Assembly (NCBI RefSeq): GCF_002420705.1
Contig: NZ_DIIM01000019.1
Coordinates: 62,001 to 126,000, forward strand
Source: Sphingobacterium sp. UBA5670
GTDB lineage: Bacteria > Bacteroidota > Bacteroidia > Sphingobacteriales > Sphingobacteriaceae
DNA length: 64,000 nucleotides
Reading direction: 5' to 3'
In this document: positions 1 to 10,100 of the stretch, piece by piece
How the letters are laid out: every line of letters starts with the position of its first letter
Position numbering within the stretch: position 1 is the stretch's first letter
Notes under the pieces: generated by a model
The model's input: the letters and a program-made list of their open reading frames with translations, nothing else
What the model was told of the DNA's origin: nothing
Database searches by the model: none
Translations under genes and position numbers: made by a program

Positions 1-761
1 TAGCGATTGATAAATTGGATAAAATTGGTTTGGACGGTGTCAACAAAGAATTGTTGCAAAGAGGCTTTACAGAAGCGGATCTTGCTATTTTGAAACCTAT
101 TATTTTATTGGAGGGATCAAATGATGTAAAACTCGCTGCATTAAAAACAATTTTATCAACTTCAGCTGTTGGTCTAAATGGTATTGCTGAGATCGAAGAG
201 GTATTTGATTATGTGTCTAAGTTAGGTGCAGATGAAAAATTACTGAAGCAGATCATTGATCTTGATATTACTTTGGCTCGTGGCCTTAATTATTATACGG
301 GTTGTATTTTTGAGGTTAAGACAAATGAAGTTGCCATGGGAAGTATCGGTGGCGGAGGCCGCTACGATGACCTTACAGGTATGTTTGGTCTGAAGGGGCT
401 GACTGGTGTTGGTGTCTCTTTTGGTGCCGACCGTATTTATGATGTCTTAGAAGAGTTAAATCTGTTCCCTGTGGGTAAAGCAGATTCTACCAAACTCCTG
501 ATTATAAATTTTGATAAGCAACTGGAAGGTTATACCCTAAGTTTATTGAATAAGCTCCGGAAGGAAAATATCGCTTCTGAACTCTATGCTTCTCCTGTAA
601 AGTTGAAAAAGCAGATGGGATATGCGGATGGTAAAGGGATTTCTTATGTATTGTTAGTGGGGGAAGAAGAGGCATCATCGGGACAATTATCTTTAAAGGA
701 CATGGAAAGTGGTGAACAGATTAAGGTGACTGAAAGTGAGTTGATCCAAAAACTTCGATAA
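1..761 (+). CDS. hisS: Histidyl-tRNA synthetase, C-terminal part (5' end outside window)
   Basis: Charges tRNA-His with histidine in the cytoplasm. The reading frame is open to the left edge (frame starting at base 3), so the gene begins before the window; the first in-frame TTG at 15 is not the true start. The visible part carries class II HisRS landmarks: the histidine-binding segment RGLNYYTG near nt 280-303, the glycine-rich GGGGRYDDL near nt 352-378, and the motif 3 region GVGVSFGADR near nt 408-437. The last ~90 residues form the anticodon-binding domain (LLIINFD to the end). An intrinsic terminator follows directly. Identification is secure from the motifs; only the length of the missing N-terminal half is unknown. 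Confidence 0.95.
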   Translation, partial: AIDKLDKIGLDGVNKELLQRGFTEADLAILKPIILLEGSNDVKLAALKTILSTSAVGLNGIAEIEEVFDYVSKLGADEKLLKQIIDLDITLARGLNYYTGCIFEVKTNEVAMGSIGGGGRYDDLTGMFGLKGLTGVGVSFGADRIYDVLEELNLFPVGKADSTKLLIINFDKQLEGYTLSLLNKLRKENIASELYASPVKLKKQMGYADGKGISYVLLVGEEEASSGQLSLKDMESGEQIKVTESELIQKLR

Positions 762-785
762 CAAACAGTTTGTATAAAATAGATT

Positions 786-820
786 AAGCCAAATGATTAT
801 TAAGTCCTTTGGCTTTTTTA
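786..820 (+). terminator. Intrinsic terminator after hisS
   Basis: Perfect 8-bp inverted repeat AAGCCAAA (786-793) / TTTGGCTT (808-815) with a 14-nt loop, running into a T tract. It sits 25 nt past the hisS stop. Confidence 0.8.
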
Positions 821-931
821 TTTCATAAGTTTTTGATTTATTTGATTGTGCCGTTCATTTATTTGTAAACAAATGCTATATACTTTAAATCAAATGTCTT
901 AGAAGTGTCTTAAAGTGTAAATAAAATTGAT

Positions 932-969
932 TTTTGGACAAGGAAATTCGTCCAAAATTATTAGATTTG
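932..969 (+). promoter_or_regulatory. Putative promoter and operator of the pdhA-pdhC operon
   Basis: TAGATTTG at 962-969 fits the Bacteroidota -7 box TAnnTTTG. TTTG at 933-936 could be the -33 box, but the spacer of 25 nt is longer than the usual 19-21. Immediately upstream of the -7 box is a perfect 8-bp inverted repeat, TTTTGGAC (932-939) / GTCCAAAA (950-957), with a 10-nt spacer. Its place between the -33 and -7 positions is what one expects of a repressor operator. No regulator is identified; this is inference from position and symmetry. Confidence 0.45.
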
Positions 970-1003
970 TAGTCTAGAATAGTAAGAAAATCAAAACTTT
1001 GAA

Positions 1004-1999
1004 ATGAGTTCAACACCTATAACAAAAGAGACATATTTGGAGTGGTATAAGTCGATGTTACTTATGCGTAAGTTTGAAGAAAAAGCAGGTCAACTTTACG
1101 GACAGCAAAAGATTCGTGGTTTCTGTCACTTGTACATAGGACAAGAGGCGGTTGTTGCTGGAACGATGTCGGTTATCAAACCTGAGGATTCTTTAATCAC
1201 TGCTTATCGTGATCACGCCCACGCTTTGGCTAAAGGCGTTTCTGCAAATGCTTGTATGGCTGAATTATATGGAAAGATCACTGGTTGTTCAAAAGGTAAG
1301 GGGGGGTCTATGCACTTCTTCTCCAAAGAACATAAATTCATGGGTGGCCATGGTATTGTTGGTGGTCAAATTCCTTTAGGTGCTGGTATCGCATTTGCTG
1401 AAAAATATCTTGGTACAGATAATGTAAACATCTGTTATATGGGCGATGGAGCTGTTCGTCAAGGCGCATTCAATGAGACCCTTAACATGGCGATGTTGTG
1501 GAAGCTTCCTGTTATTTTTGTATGTGAAAACAACGGTTATGCAATGGGTACTTCTGTACAACGTACAACCAACATGCAGGATATATACAAAATGGGCTTA
1601 GGTTTTGATATGCCTTCTGCTCCAGTTGACGGAATGGATGTGGTTGCTGTACACAATGCAATGGACGAAGCTGTTCAACGTGCACGTGCGGGAGAGGGAC
1701 CAACATTCCTTGAAATTCGTACTTACCGTTACAAAGGACACTCGATGTCTGACCCAGCTAAATACCGTACTAAAGAAGAATTAGAAGCATATAAAGACCG
1801 CGATCCATTGTTGTCAACTAAACATGCTATTTTAGAAAACAACTATGCGGATGACGCTTGGTTTGCAGAAGTTGAGGCTGATGTGAAAAAAGTAGTTGAG
1901 GAGTCGGTGAAGTTTGCAGAGGAGTCTCCTTATCCAACTGCAGATGAATTGTACAAAGATGTATATGTACAACAAGACTATCCATTTATTTTAGATTAA
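1004..1999 (+). CDS. pdhA: Pyruvate dehydrogenase E1 component, alpha subunit
   Basis: Thiamine diphosphate-dependent alpha subunit of the E1 component; with E1 beta it decarboxylates pyruvate and passes the acetyl group to the lipoyl arm of E2. At 331 residues it has the length of an alpha subunit of the heterotetrameric E1. The TPP motif runs from GDG (residues 147-149) to ENN (175-177), the usual ~30-residue spacing. The loop RYKGHSMSDP near residue 243 matches the conserved phosphorylation-loop region. A spacer of only 29 nt leads into the E2 gene, so the two are co-transcribed. The beta subunit gene is not in the window. A branched-chain E1 alpha is the main alternative, but close pairing with a pyruvate-type E2 favours pdhA. 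Confidence 0.93.
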   Translation: MSSTPITKETYLEWYKSMLLMRKFEEKAGQLYGQQKIRGFCHLYIGQEAVVAGTMSVIKPEDSLITAYRDHAHALAKGVSANACMAELYGKITGCSKGKGGSMHFFSKEHKFMGGHGIVGGQIPLGAGIAFAEKYLGTDNVNICYMGDGAVRQGAFNETLNMAMLWKLPVIFVCENNGYAMGTSVQRTTNMQDIYKMGLGFDMPSAPVDGMDVVAVHNAMDEAVQRARAGEGPTFLEIRTYRYKGHSMSDPAKYRTKEELEAYKDRDPLLSTKHAILENNYADDAWFAEVEADVKKVVEESVKFAEESPYPTADELYKDVYVQQDYPFILD

Positions 2000-2028
2000 T
2001 ACTCTTTAACTTGATAATATAATAAAGA

Positions 2029-3660
2029 ATGGCTGAAGTAGTAAGAATGCCCAAAATGAGCGATACAATGACCGAAGGGGTCATCGCAAAGTGGCACAAA
2101 AAAGTTGGTGATAAAGTAAATTCTGGTGATTTGGTAGCTGAGATTGAAACAGATAAAGCTACAATGGACTTTGAGTCTTACCAAGAAGGAACTCTTTTAT
2201 ATATTGGTCCTAAAGAAGGCGAAGCAGTGGCTATTGATGCTGTTATTGCTGTTTTAGGTGAACCGGGTGAAGATTTTCAAGCATTGTTGAGTGGCGACGC
2301 TCCTGCTGCTGAAAAAGCACCAGAGAAAACTGAAGAAAAGAAAGCAGAAGAAGTTTCTGGTTCAGAATCTTCGGCTAGTACTGTAACTCCTGAAGAATTG
2401 GGATGTACAGTGATTACTATGCCGTTGTTGAGTGATACCATGAAAGAAGGTGTCATTGCACAATGGAACTTCAAAGTTGGTGATACAATCAAATCTGACG
2501 ATGCTATTGCCGATGTAGAAACGGATAAAGCGACAATGGAAGTTACAGCTTATGCTGACGGTACATTGTTATATGTTGGTCTTGAAGCTGGACAAGCTGC
2601 AAAAGTTAACGACATCATCGCGATCGTCGGTCCTGCTGGAACTGACATCACACCTTTGCTAAATCAAAAATCTGCACCGGCAAAGACAGAAACTGCTGAA
2701 GCTCCTAAAGCTGATTCAGCTGCTGCTGTCACTGCCGCACCGGTAGCATCGACTTCAAGCGATGATGCTCGCGTGAAAGCATCTCCTTTGGCGCGTAAAA
2801 TTGCGCAAGAAAAAGGGATCAACTTAAGTGATATCAAAGGTTCTGCTGATGGTGGTCGTATTGTGAAGAAAGACGTTGAATCATTTGTTCCTGCTGCTGC
2901 ACAACCTGCGGAGACAAAAGCTGCAGCTGCTCCTGCAACAGAAGCAAAAGCGATCACTTTACCTACATTTGTTGGTGAAGAGCGTTATACTGAAAAACCA
3001 GTTAACCAAATGCGTAAAACTATTGCACGTCGTCTAGCAGAGTCATTGTTTACAGCTCCACACTTCTATTTGACTGTATCTATTGACATGGACAATGCAA
3101 TGGCTGCTCGTGCTCAAATCAATGAGGTTGCTCCGGTAAAAGTTTCTTTCAATGATATCGTTGTAAAAGCTGTCGCTGTTGCTTTGAAAAAGCATCCTGC
3201 AGTAAACTCTTCATGGCAAGGTGATAAAATCCGTTTCAATGAGCATACCAACATCGGTGTTGCAATGGCTGTTGAGGATGGTTTATTAGTTCCTGTTGTA
3301 CGTTTTGCAGATGGTAAATCATTATCACACATCTCTGCGGAGGTGAAGGATTTCGCTCAGAAAGCGAAAGCTAAAAAATTACAGCCTGCAGATTGGGAAG
3401 GGTCTACATTTACAGTATCTAATTTAGGTATGTTTGGAATTGACGAATTTACATCCATTATCAACTCTCCGGATGGAGCTATCCTTTCTGTAGGAGCTAT
3501 TCAGGCAGTTCCTGTTGTTAAAAATGGTGCTGTAGTTCCGGGTAATGTAATGAAAGTAACATTGGGCTGTGACCACCGTGTGGTGGATGGCGCAACTGGT
3601 GCTGCATTTTTACAGACTTTAAAATCTTTGGTTGAAAACCCAGTCAGATTATTAGCATAA
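2029..3660 (+). CDS. pdhC: Pyruvate dehydrogenase E2, dihydrolipoamide acetyltransferase
   Basis: Core acetyltransferase of the pyruvate dehydrogenase complex, moving acetyl groups from lipoamide to CoA. Domain order in the 543 residues: lipoyl domain 1 (about 1-80, lipoylated Lys43 in ETDKAT), an Ala/Glu/Pro linker, lipoyl domain 2 (about 125-205, Lys167 in ETDKAT), a second linker, the peripheral subunit-binding domain (about 250-285, beginning ASPLARKIA), a third linker, and the catalytic domain (about 315-543) with the active-site DHRVVDG, His516. Two lipoyl domains is a common form. It lies 29 nt after pdhA and is followed by a strong terminator, closing a two-gene operon. Confidence 0.95.
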   Translation: MAEVVRMPKMSDTMTEGVIAKWHKKVGDKVNSGDLVAEIETDKATMDFESYQEGTLLYIGPKEGEAVAIDAVIAVLGEPGEDFQALLSGDAPAAEKAPEKTEEKKAEEVSGSESSASTVTPEELGCTVITMPLLSDTMKEGVIAQWNFKVGDTIKSDDAIADVETDKATMEVTAYADGTLLYVGLEAGQAAKVNDIIAIVGPAGTDITPLLNQKSAPAKTETAEAPKADSAAAVTAAPVASTSSDDARVKASPLARKIAQEKGINLSDIKGSADGGRIVKKDVESFVPAAAQPAETKAAAAPATEAKAITLPTFVGEERYTEKPVNQMRKTIARRLAESLFTAPHFYLTVSIDMDNAMAARAQINEVAPVKVSFNDIVVKAVAVALKKHPAVNSSWQGDKIRFNEHTNIGVAMAVEDGLLVPVVRFADGKSLSHISAEVKDFAQKAKAKKLQPADWEGSTFTVSNLGMFGIDEFTSIINSPDGAILSVGAIQAVPVVKNGAVVPGNVMKVTLGCDHRVVDGATGAAFLQTLKSLVENPVRLLA

Positions 3661-3677
3661 TCCTTTAAAGGAAAATT

Positions 3678-3710
3678 AAAAGCCACTTTAGCAATAAAGT
3701 GGCTTTTTTT
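3678..3710 (+). terminator. Strong intrinsic terminator after pdhC
   Basis: Perfect 13-bp stem AAAAGCCACTTTA (3678-3690) / TAAAGTGGCTTTT (3695-3707) closed by a GCAA tetraloop, with the stem merging into a T tract to 3710. Confidence 0.9.
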
Positions 3711-4038
3711 GTGTTCTTAATTCTTTGAGTTCACAACGCTAAAAAAATTGGTCCTAATAGATACAGCCGTTATTAGTTGGTTTGACCCACGTGCGTTTTG
3801 TGTTTCTTACAGGGAAACCGAAATTATCAGTAGAAAAGGTAACATATACGATGAATATCAATTATTGTGGTGAAAAATTCGTTTTTTTATACTAAAATCT
3901 TCATTTTAGCATTATTATCAGTATGCTGGTCCTTCTATTACGAGCTTTAATAATTTGATATTATTTAGGGAAAAGAAAATAGGGGGTATTTATTGATATA
4001 CAATACAGAAAACACAAAAATCCGGGAGACATAGCATA
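3711..4038. other. Intergenic stretch without a recognised gene
   Basis: 328 bases of AT-rich DNA between the pdhC terminator and the lipoprotein gene. I found no convincing open frame, RNA fold or TAnnTTTG promoter here. The purine-rich GGGAGA at 4024-4029 is a possible ribosome-binding site for the following GTG start. Confidence 0.5.
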
Positions 4039-5229
4039 GTGAAATTATTTTTTTTAAAGGGAATGGTCGCTCTTTTGATGGTATCTACAGTGGCTTGTAG
4101 TTCAAAAGAGAAAAAACAGAAGGAAGCAGCAATAGCGCAGGCAAAAGTAGATAGCACAAGACTCGTCTATAATCCAAATAATGCAGATCAGAAAATCGAT
4201 GCTTTTATGAAAAATCTTCATTCGAAAGCCGCATTCAATGGAAATGTTCTTGTTGCTAAAGATGGAAAAATCTTATATCAGAACACATTCGGTTGGGCCA
4301 ATTACTTAAAGCGGGATAGCCTAAAAATAGATGACAAATTTGAACTTGCTTCGGTTTCTAAACCACTTACAGCTGTCGGTATTTTAAAATTAGTGGAGGC
4401 AGGAAAGCTACGCCTTGATCAAACGATCAATGACTTCTATCCAGATTTTCCTTATCCTGGTATTACCATAAAAATGTTATTGACACATCGTTCGGGATTA
4501 CCCAATTACGTTTATTTTTCGGAGGCACATTGGCCCGATCGTAAGAAAGGAATGACGAATCAGGATGTGATGAAAATGCTGACTGAATTTAAGCCCAATC
4601 GGTATGGTGCGCCTGGAGGCCGTTTCTTTTACAATAACTCGAACTTTATGGTCCTGGGGGCCATTATTGAAAAGATATCCAAACAAGATTACGCTACTTA
4701 TATGAAAGATAGTGTATTCAATGTTGCAGGGATGACAAACACCGCTGCACTCTCCAAGGCAGTCTATGATAAAATCCCGACTAACGTCATTGGGCATGAT
4801 AAAGTATGGCGAAGATCAGTCGTACAAAATTTTCAGGATGGGCCACTTGGCGACAAAGGAATTTATAGTACTGTGCGTGACCTCTATCGTTTTGACTTGG
4901 CGCTGAGAGATGGACGATTGTTGAAACAGTCCACATTGGATTCCGCATATCGAGGATATCCTGATGCGAAAAAAGGAATTTTTAGCTATGGCTACGGCTG
5001 GCGAACATTTGAGCATGGCAACGATCATATCGTATACCATACCGGTTGGTGGCACGGTTTTAGACATATCTATGTGAGAGATTTAAAGAGAAACATTGTT
5101 ATCGTTTTACTTTCTAATATGACAAACGGAAGCTTGGTTAAGCTGGACGAGCTTTATAAAATCATGGGAATGCCAGTATTACGTAAAAATGCGTATAGTA
5201 ACCATGGTGATTTTATCATTGATGAATAG
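4039..5229 (+). CDS. Beta-lactamase-family serine hydrolase, lipoprotein
   Basis: A class C beta-lactamase / PBP4*-type serine hydrolase, likely anchored in the cell envelope and acting on peptidoglycan peptides, esters or related amides; the substrate cannot be read from sequence. The 396 residues start with a lipoprotein signal (charged start, hydrophobic core, lipobox TVAC, Cys20). Active-site motifs are all present: SVSK with nucleophile Ser105 and Lys108, YNN with Tyr198 in place of YxN, and HTG at 334-336 replacing KTG. GTG at 4039 is chosen because it gives the Lys-containing n-region and follows GGGAGA; the next ATG would cut into the signal peptide. It stands alone. True beta-lactam resistance is not implied: many relatives are esterases or peptidases. 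Confidence 0.85.
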   Translation: MKLFFLKGMVALLMVSTVACSSKEKKQKEAAIAQAKVDSTRLVYNPNNADQKIDAFMKNLHSKAAFNGNVLVAKDGKILYQNTFGWANYLKRDSLKIDDKFELASVSKPLTAVGILKLVEAGKLRLDQTINDFYPDFPYPGITIKMLLTHRSGLPNYVYFSEAHWPDRKKGMTNQDVMKMLTEFKPNRYGAPGGRFFYNNSNFMVLGAIIEKISKQDYATYMKDSVFNVAGMTNTAALSKAVYDKIPTNVIGHDKVWRRSVVQNFQDGPLGDKGIYSTVRDLYRFDLALRDGRLLKQSTLDSAYRGYPDAKKGIFSYGYGWRTFEHGNDHIVYHTGWWHGFRHIYVRDLKRNIVIVLLSNMTNGSLVKLDELYKIMGMPVLRKNAYSNHGDFIIDE

Positions 5230-5351
5230 TTTCCGAGCGATACTTCTTTGAAAAAAACATTGTCACCTTTGTCCTTAGTTAAAATAGGGCGAAGGTGATA
5301 AAATAAATGCCGATAATAGACGGCAAAAGATGGATATAAAGGAATAAAAAG

Positions 5352-5711
5352 ATGAAAAAAACATTGATTTTGGGAGCTAGTGCCAATCCTTCGCGTTATT
5401 CAAATAAAGCTGCAAATATGCTACATAAGCACGGGCATGAAATTGTCAATATTGGCTTGAGCGGTGGTGAAGCAGCTGGAGCCCCAATTGAAAAGAAAGC
5501 TGAGGTATACGCCAATATTGATACCGTGACGATGTATCTCAGTGAGCCTAATCAGAAGGAATATTACGATTACATATTAGCAACTAAGCCGAAAAGAATT
5601 ATATTTAATCCTGGTGCGGAGAATGCTGAATTAGAACAACTCGCTACGGAACATGGTATTAAGACAGAAAGAGCCTGTACTCTTGTCTTGTTGAGTACAG
5701 GGCAATTTTAG
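5352..5711 (+). CDS. Small CoA-binding domain protein (CoA_binding_2 type)
   Basis: A 119-residue single-domain Rossmann-like protein of the CoA-binding family related to the N-terminal domain of succinyl-CoA ligase. The N-terminal beta strand and loop TLILGASANPSRYS followed by KAANML is the family hallmark, where the glycine/serine loop contacts the nucleotide. The C-terminal half (RIIFNPGAENAEL, then TERACTLVLL) also follows the family. Function is unknown in general; suggested roles are CoA or NAD sensing. The gene is monocistronic and its stop overlaps by 4 nt, tail to tail, with the ROK regulator on the other strand. No terminator fits between them. Confidence 0.85.
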   Translation: MKKTLILGASANPSRYSNKAANMLHKHGHEIVNIGLSGGEAAGAPIEKKAEVYANIDTVTMYLSEPNQKEYYDYILATKPKRIIFNPGAENAELEQLATEHGIKTERACTLVLLSTGQF

Positions 5712-6958
5712 ATTTTGGATTTCCGAAGCAATTCGACTGACAGATACTTTGTGATAAAATAATTTGTCAGCCCCACAGTATTGCTGTCGAGATTTAAACT
5801 TGACACTTTTATGTCACAATGTTCCTTCAATATGGCCATGGTATAGGAATTTATGGCCTGCTGTATTGGAATGGTGATCAATTCATTTGCTTTCGCAATT
5901 TTTCCACCCAACACGATCAATTCGGGGTTGAGTAGCTGTATTAAAGATGCAAATGCTTTTCCTAGATTCGTGCCTAGTTTTGAAATCTGATTTATTGCAA
6001 ACTGATCACCTTTATTTGCCGCTTCAATAATATGTGTCGGTGTTAAATGTTGTAATTCTTCTGGCTGCAATTCATTTAATTTAGTCAGCTCACCTTTTTG
6101 AATTTCCTGTTTGGCATTGTTGACCAAAGCTATTCCAGAAGCCACGGTTTCCAGGCAGCCTCTTTTGCCACAGTAGCAAAGTTCACCGTTGTCGATAAAG
6201 GGCATATGTCCTACTTCGCCAGAGTAACCATCACGACCGAGATACACTTCCCCATTGGACACGATTCCTAAACCTATCCCCCAATCCATCAGGATAATCA
6301 GGCTATTTTTTGTATTTTTTGCCAATCCAAACTTCAATTCAGCATAAGCAGCGCCTTTGACGTCATTCAGTATAAAGACCGGCTTTTTATATATGCGTTC
6401 GAAATAATTGGTTATGGATTGATTGTCATCATGTAAAAATGTCTCGTTGGTACCCTCCTCAGCGTTGATAAGCCCAGGCATGCCAATAATAAGCCCTGTT
6501 AGATTCTCGATATCAACTGATTTATCGAGAAGATATTGATCGATAATTTGTGTGATAGCGAATAGATTTTCCGCATCGCGAGATAATTCATTATCCAGTT
6601 CAACAGTTTCAGCAATAAGATGCTGGTTGTTGTCCATTATGCTCATTGTGATGGAGAAACGTTGGAGCTCGATCGACAGCACCTGAAACAGTCCATCACA
6701 TAGTTTATATAAATTGGGTTTACGTCCACCAATAGATTCTCCTTTGTCAAACTGACGGATAAAATCATCCTCCAGCAGTTCCGCAATGAGGCTATTCACT
6801 GTAGGTAAGCTTAGATAGAGGTTTTTTACAATGTCATTTACCGATACAGATCCTAATTCGGCTATTAATTTTATAATGGAGATTTTATTGAATAGATTTT
6901 TCTTTTCAGGCTTACTCTCCAATTTTTTGTTAATCAGTAAGTTTACGGCTTTAGTCAT
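5708..6958 (-). CDS. ROK-family transcriptional regulator (NagC/XylR type)
   Basis: A 416-residue repressor-type ROK protein. An N-terminal winged helix-turn-helix lies at about residues 25-85 (SVNDIVKNLYLSLPTVNSLI), and the ROK sugar-kinase-like domain follows from about 90. The ROK zinc motif CxCGxxGC is at Cys261, Cys263, Cys268, directly after SGEVGHM, whose His is the other ligand. ROK repressors bind DNA until a sugar or sugar phosphate is bound. It is transcribed in the same direction as the DUF1080 and oxidoreductase genes, 150 nt downstream of them but separated by a terminator, so it has its own transcription unit. By position it is a candidate regulator of those genes; the inducer is unknown. 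Confidence 0.9.
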   Translation of the reverse strand: MTKAVNLLINKKLESKPEKKNLFNKISIIKLIAELGSVSVNDIVKNLYLSLPTVNSLIAELLEDDFIRQFDKGESIGGRKPNLYKLCDGLFQVLSIELQRFSITMSIMDNNQHLIAETVELDNELSRDAENLFAITQIIDQYLLDKSVDIENLTGLIIGMPGLINAEEGTNETFLHDDNQSITNYFERIYKKPVFILNDVKGAAYAELKFGLAKNTKNSLIILMDWGIGLGIVSNGEVYLGRDGYSGEVGHMPFIDNGELCYCGKRGCLETVASGIALVNNAKQEIQKGELTKLNELQPEELQHLTPTHIIEAANKGDQFAINQISKLGTNLGKAFASLIQLLNPELIVLGGKIAKANELITIPIQQAINSYTMAILKEHCDIKVSSLNLDSNTVGLTNYFITKYLSVELLRKSKI

Positions 6959-7060
6959 AAAACATTATATTTTGAAATAGAATCCTTAGGGCTTTAATTT
7001 AGCAAAAGTTTTGGATCATTTGGTTATTTTTCTCACTTGGCAAGCAAATGGGCTATTTAG

Positions 7061-7089
7061 CAAAAAGGGGATAAGATCCCTTATCCCCT
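7061..7089 (-). terminator. Intrinsic terminator after the HEAT/DUF1080 gene
   Basis: Perfect 10-bp stem between 7066-7075 (AGGGGATAAG) and 7080-7089 with a 4-nt loop. Read on the minus strand it is followed by five T residues (7066-7062). It separates the DUF1080 gene from the ROK gene downstream. Confidence 0.85.
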
Positions 7090-7108
7090 CGAAATCTATA
7101 ATCTTAGA

Positions 7109-10100
7109 CTATTTGAGTTTTTTGACTCGAATGTCTTTGAAGAATACTTCCGTACCGTGTCCCAGAAATCCGATATGGCCAGACGTACGTTTAAGTCCAG
7201 GATGTTGTTTTCCATCCAGGGTTCCGTTTTTGCTTGCCTCTGCGATATCTGCATCTACAATGACCGTACCATTGAGCGTAACTTTGATGCGATTTCCTTT
7301 CACGACTATTTCTTCGGAGTTCCACTCACCAACTGGTTTCAAATAGCCTTTTTTGGCAGGGACAACACCGTAAATTGAACCGTGATATTGATATTGTTTC
7401 AGGTCTTTATAGACATCTGCTCCATCATCCAGCACTTGGATTTCCATTGCCTCATATGCGGCATCTCCTTCCAAAGGTGCCCGTATTCCTACACCATTGT
7501 TGGCGCCGGGAGTTAATTTGAAGTCGAAACGATAAATGAAGTCAGCGTATTCTTCTTTTGTATAAAGATTTCCACCAAATTTAGCATTTGGGTATACCCA
7601 GATATAACCTTCGTCATTGATGACATAAGCTTGGTTTTCTGTCCATTTATCGAGATTTGTTCCATCAAAAAGCACCTCAAAACCTTCTTTTTTCTCTTGA
7701 TCGCTCAATTTAAAGATTTGTTTTCTCGGGAATTCCTTGATAAAGAGATCTCTGTAATAGACGACTGAACCATGTGCTTGTAACTCAATTTGTTCGGTAG
7801 GAAAAATTGATTGGTTTCTATCCCAGTAGTTTTCAAGAGGGACATTATCGGTTACCAACTGTCCATTTAACCAAACGGTGACTTTATCGTCAACCATTTT
7901 AATTTTAAACGTATTCCATTCGCCAGTTGCATTGTCAGCAACTTTCGATGGTTTGCTTTCATTTTTCTGGTTGTTATATAATCCGCCAGAGCCAACTTGG
8001 GCACCGACTCTTGTATTGGCAATATCCCAAATTTGTACTTGTGGAGTACCTCTCAAGTAAATACCGGCATCACCCTCTATGCCACCATAGTTCTCCAATT
8101 TCCAGTCTACCAGCATTTCAAAATCACCATATTTCTTTATGGTAGCCAGATTATCTCCTTTACCGCTGAATACGATTTCACCATTGGATACTGTCCAACC
8201 TTTGCGCATGATATCGTCAGCTTTAGCTTGTTCTGCCGCTAAAGTTTTCTCGTTCATCTTACTGCGTTTGATTGGATCTGCTACCAAACCTTTCCAACCA
8301 CTTAGATCTTTACCATTGAATAGCGAAACATAGCCCTCTTTGATAGGCATTTCAGCGAGATAGCGAACAACGGCTTCCTTAAGGTATCCACTTTCACTAC
8401 CCGATAATTTGCCGATCACCTGTTCAAGAACTTCTCTAACCTTTTTGCCATAGAACTTGTTGTCCATTGCAATGTTCATCGCTACATTGGCAGCAGTTCC
8501 GCCGAGTTGCGCATCATTCATTAAATCAGCGGCGAAAACTAAAGATTGGTATGTTCCGGTCGGTTGTAAGGCCGATAATGCTGCTTTTTTCTGATCCGCT
8601 GTTTTGGCAACACTGAATGCATCTTTCAATAACAACGTTTTTTGTTCCGGTGTATTCGAAGAAGAAGAAATAGATTTAATCAATCCCCTGTATACCGTAT
8701 TGAAAAGATTATCGTCTTTTTCTGTTCTGGAAAGAGATACCAATTCTGGCAATGCGTTGGAGGAAGACCAACCAGCCAAAGACTCAATTGCTGCTGATCT
8801 TAGGCTTGTATTATTGTTATTAAGGTATGCAGTTACAGCTTTCAATGACTGTGCGTCACCAAGCCCAGCGAAAATAGGGAAATATTTAGCGGTATTTGGC
8901 GCTGCAGACTTCGCTATATTAGCGGTCAGTTTTTCAGTTAATCCTTTTGAATTTGCACTTGACTGAACCACATTGACAATGGCACGTTGTAATAGCGCAG
9001 CGGATTTATTGTCTGTTGTATTGTTTAATCTATTGAAGAGTTCTTCTAGGTCTGATTCTTGAGCTACATTGGGGAGTGCTTTGTTGACCGCTTCTTCGAC
9101 AGCCGGATTTGCACTTTTTATTGCTAATACGGCTTTGGAGGACGCATTGTTGGAACGTTTACTTAAAACATCCAGCAATTGAATCTTTTTATCATCGTCT
9201 ACCGTAGCAAGTGCATTGTTGACATCAGTAACGACATTTGCATCTTTAGATGATAGAATCAAAGCTTTTACCGAGTTGTTAAACTGTTGATCGGCGTTGA
9301 GAGCCTGGATTAAGGTATTGGTTTCTTTTCCCTGTGATAGTGTATTTAGTGCACTTAATCCAGCTAATTTAGTTACCGGAGACTGAGTTTTATTGACTAA
9401 CGCCTGGATTAGTTTTAAGCTGCTTGCCGAACCATTGTGGGCTAAGTAGTTCAATACACTTTCTTGCACTTCAGGCGTGCCCTTGCTTGCTAAAGCAAGT
9501 AAGCTTTTTGCGTCGCTGCCCTTTCCGTATTTTCCGAGTAATTGTAAAGCAATGTTACGGTAAGCACCATTATCGCTCTTAACTGCTGCTAATAAGTTCT
9601 TTTGTTGTTTCGCTGGGTCAAGGGTTGTCAATAATTTAAGCGATGCAATTTGACCGTTGATTGATTTGGCTTTTTGGGATTCCTGGAAAAATTTGTTCAG
9701 AAACTTGATTGCATCTTGATCATGCTTGTTGTCGATCAGTGCTTGGGCATAGTCAATGCCAAGTCCAACTGCATCAAATTTGTCGTAGCTATAGCCGGCA
9801 GCATTTAATTTTTCCTGGAATAGCGATTCAGAAGCTGTGCCCCCGATTTTGCTCAACGCGATTAATGCAGTCCGTTGGAAGCCATCCGAATTATATTTTT
9901 GGGTTAATCCTAAAATGGCACTTTCGGCATTTTTATCTTTTAGATCTCCGAGCGCGGTAACTAAGGCAATAGTAGTTTTCTCTGTCGTTGACGCAGCCAA
10001 AGCTTTTTCTAATGCTGCTGTCGACTCAGGGGTACGAATAGATACAAGGGTTCTCGCTGCAGCATCGGCAAGATAATCGTTTGCCAAACAATTTGCGACA

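Noticed and set aside
4039..5229. Antibiotic-resistance beta-lactamase
   Set aside because: Motifs are those of the wide serine-hydrolase family and HTG replaces KTG; resistance cannot be claimed from sequence.
5240..5310. Terminator between the serine hydrolase and the CoA-binding gene
   Set aside because: TCACCTT/AAGGTGA can pair over 7 bp, but the loop is long and no T run follows on the plus strand.
8604..8966. 120-codon plus-strand open frame inside the HEAT/DUF1080 gene
   Set aside because: Lies fully antisense to a long gene with clear domains, has no recognisable motif or ribosome-binding site, and reflects codon bias of the other strand.
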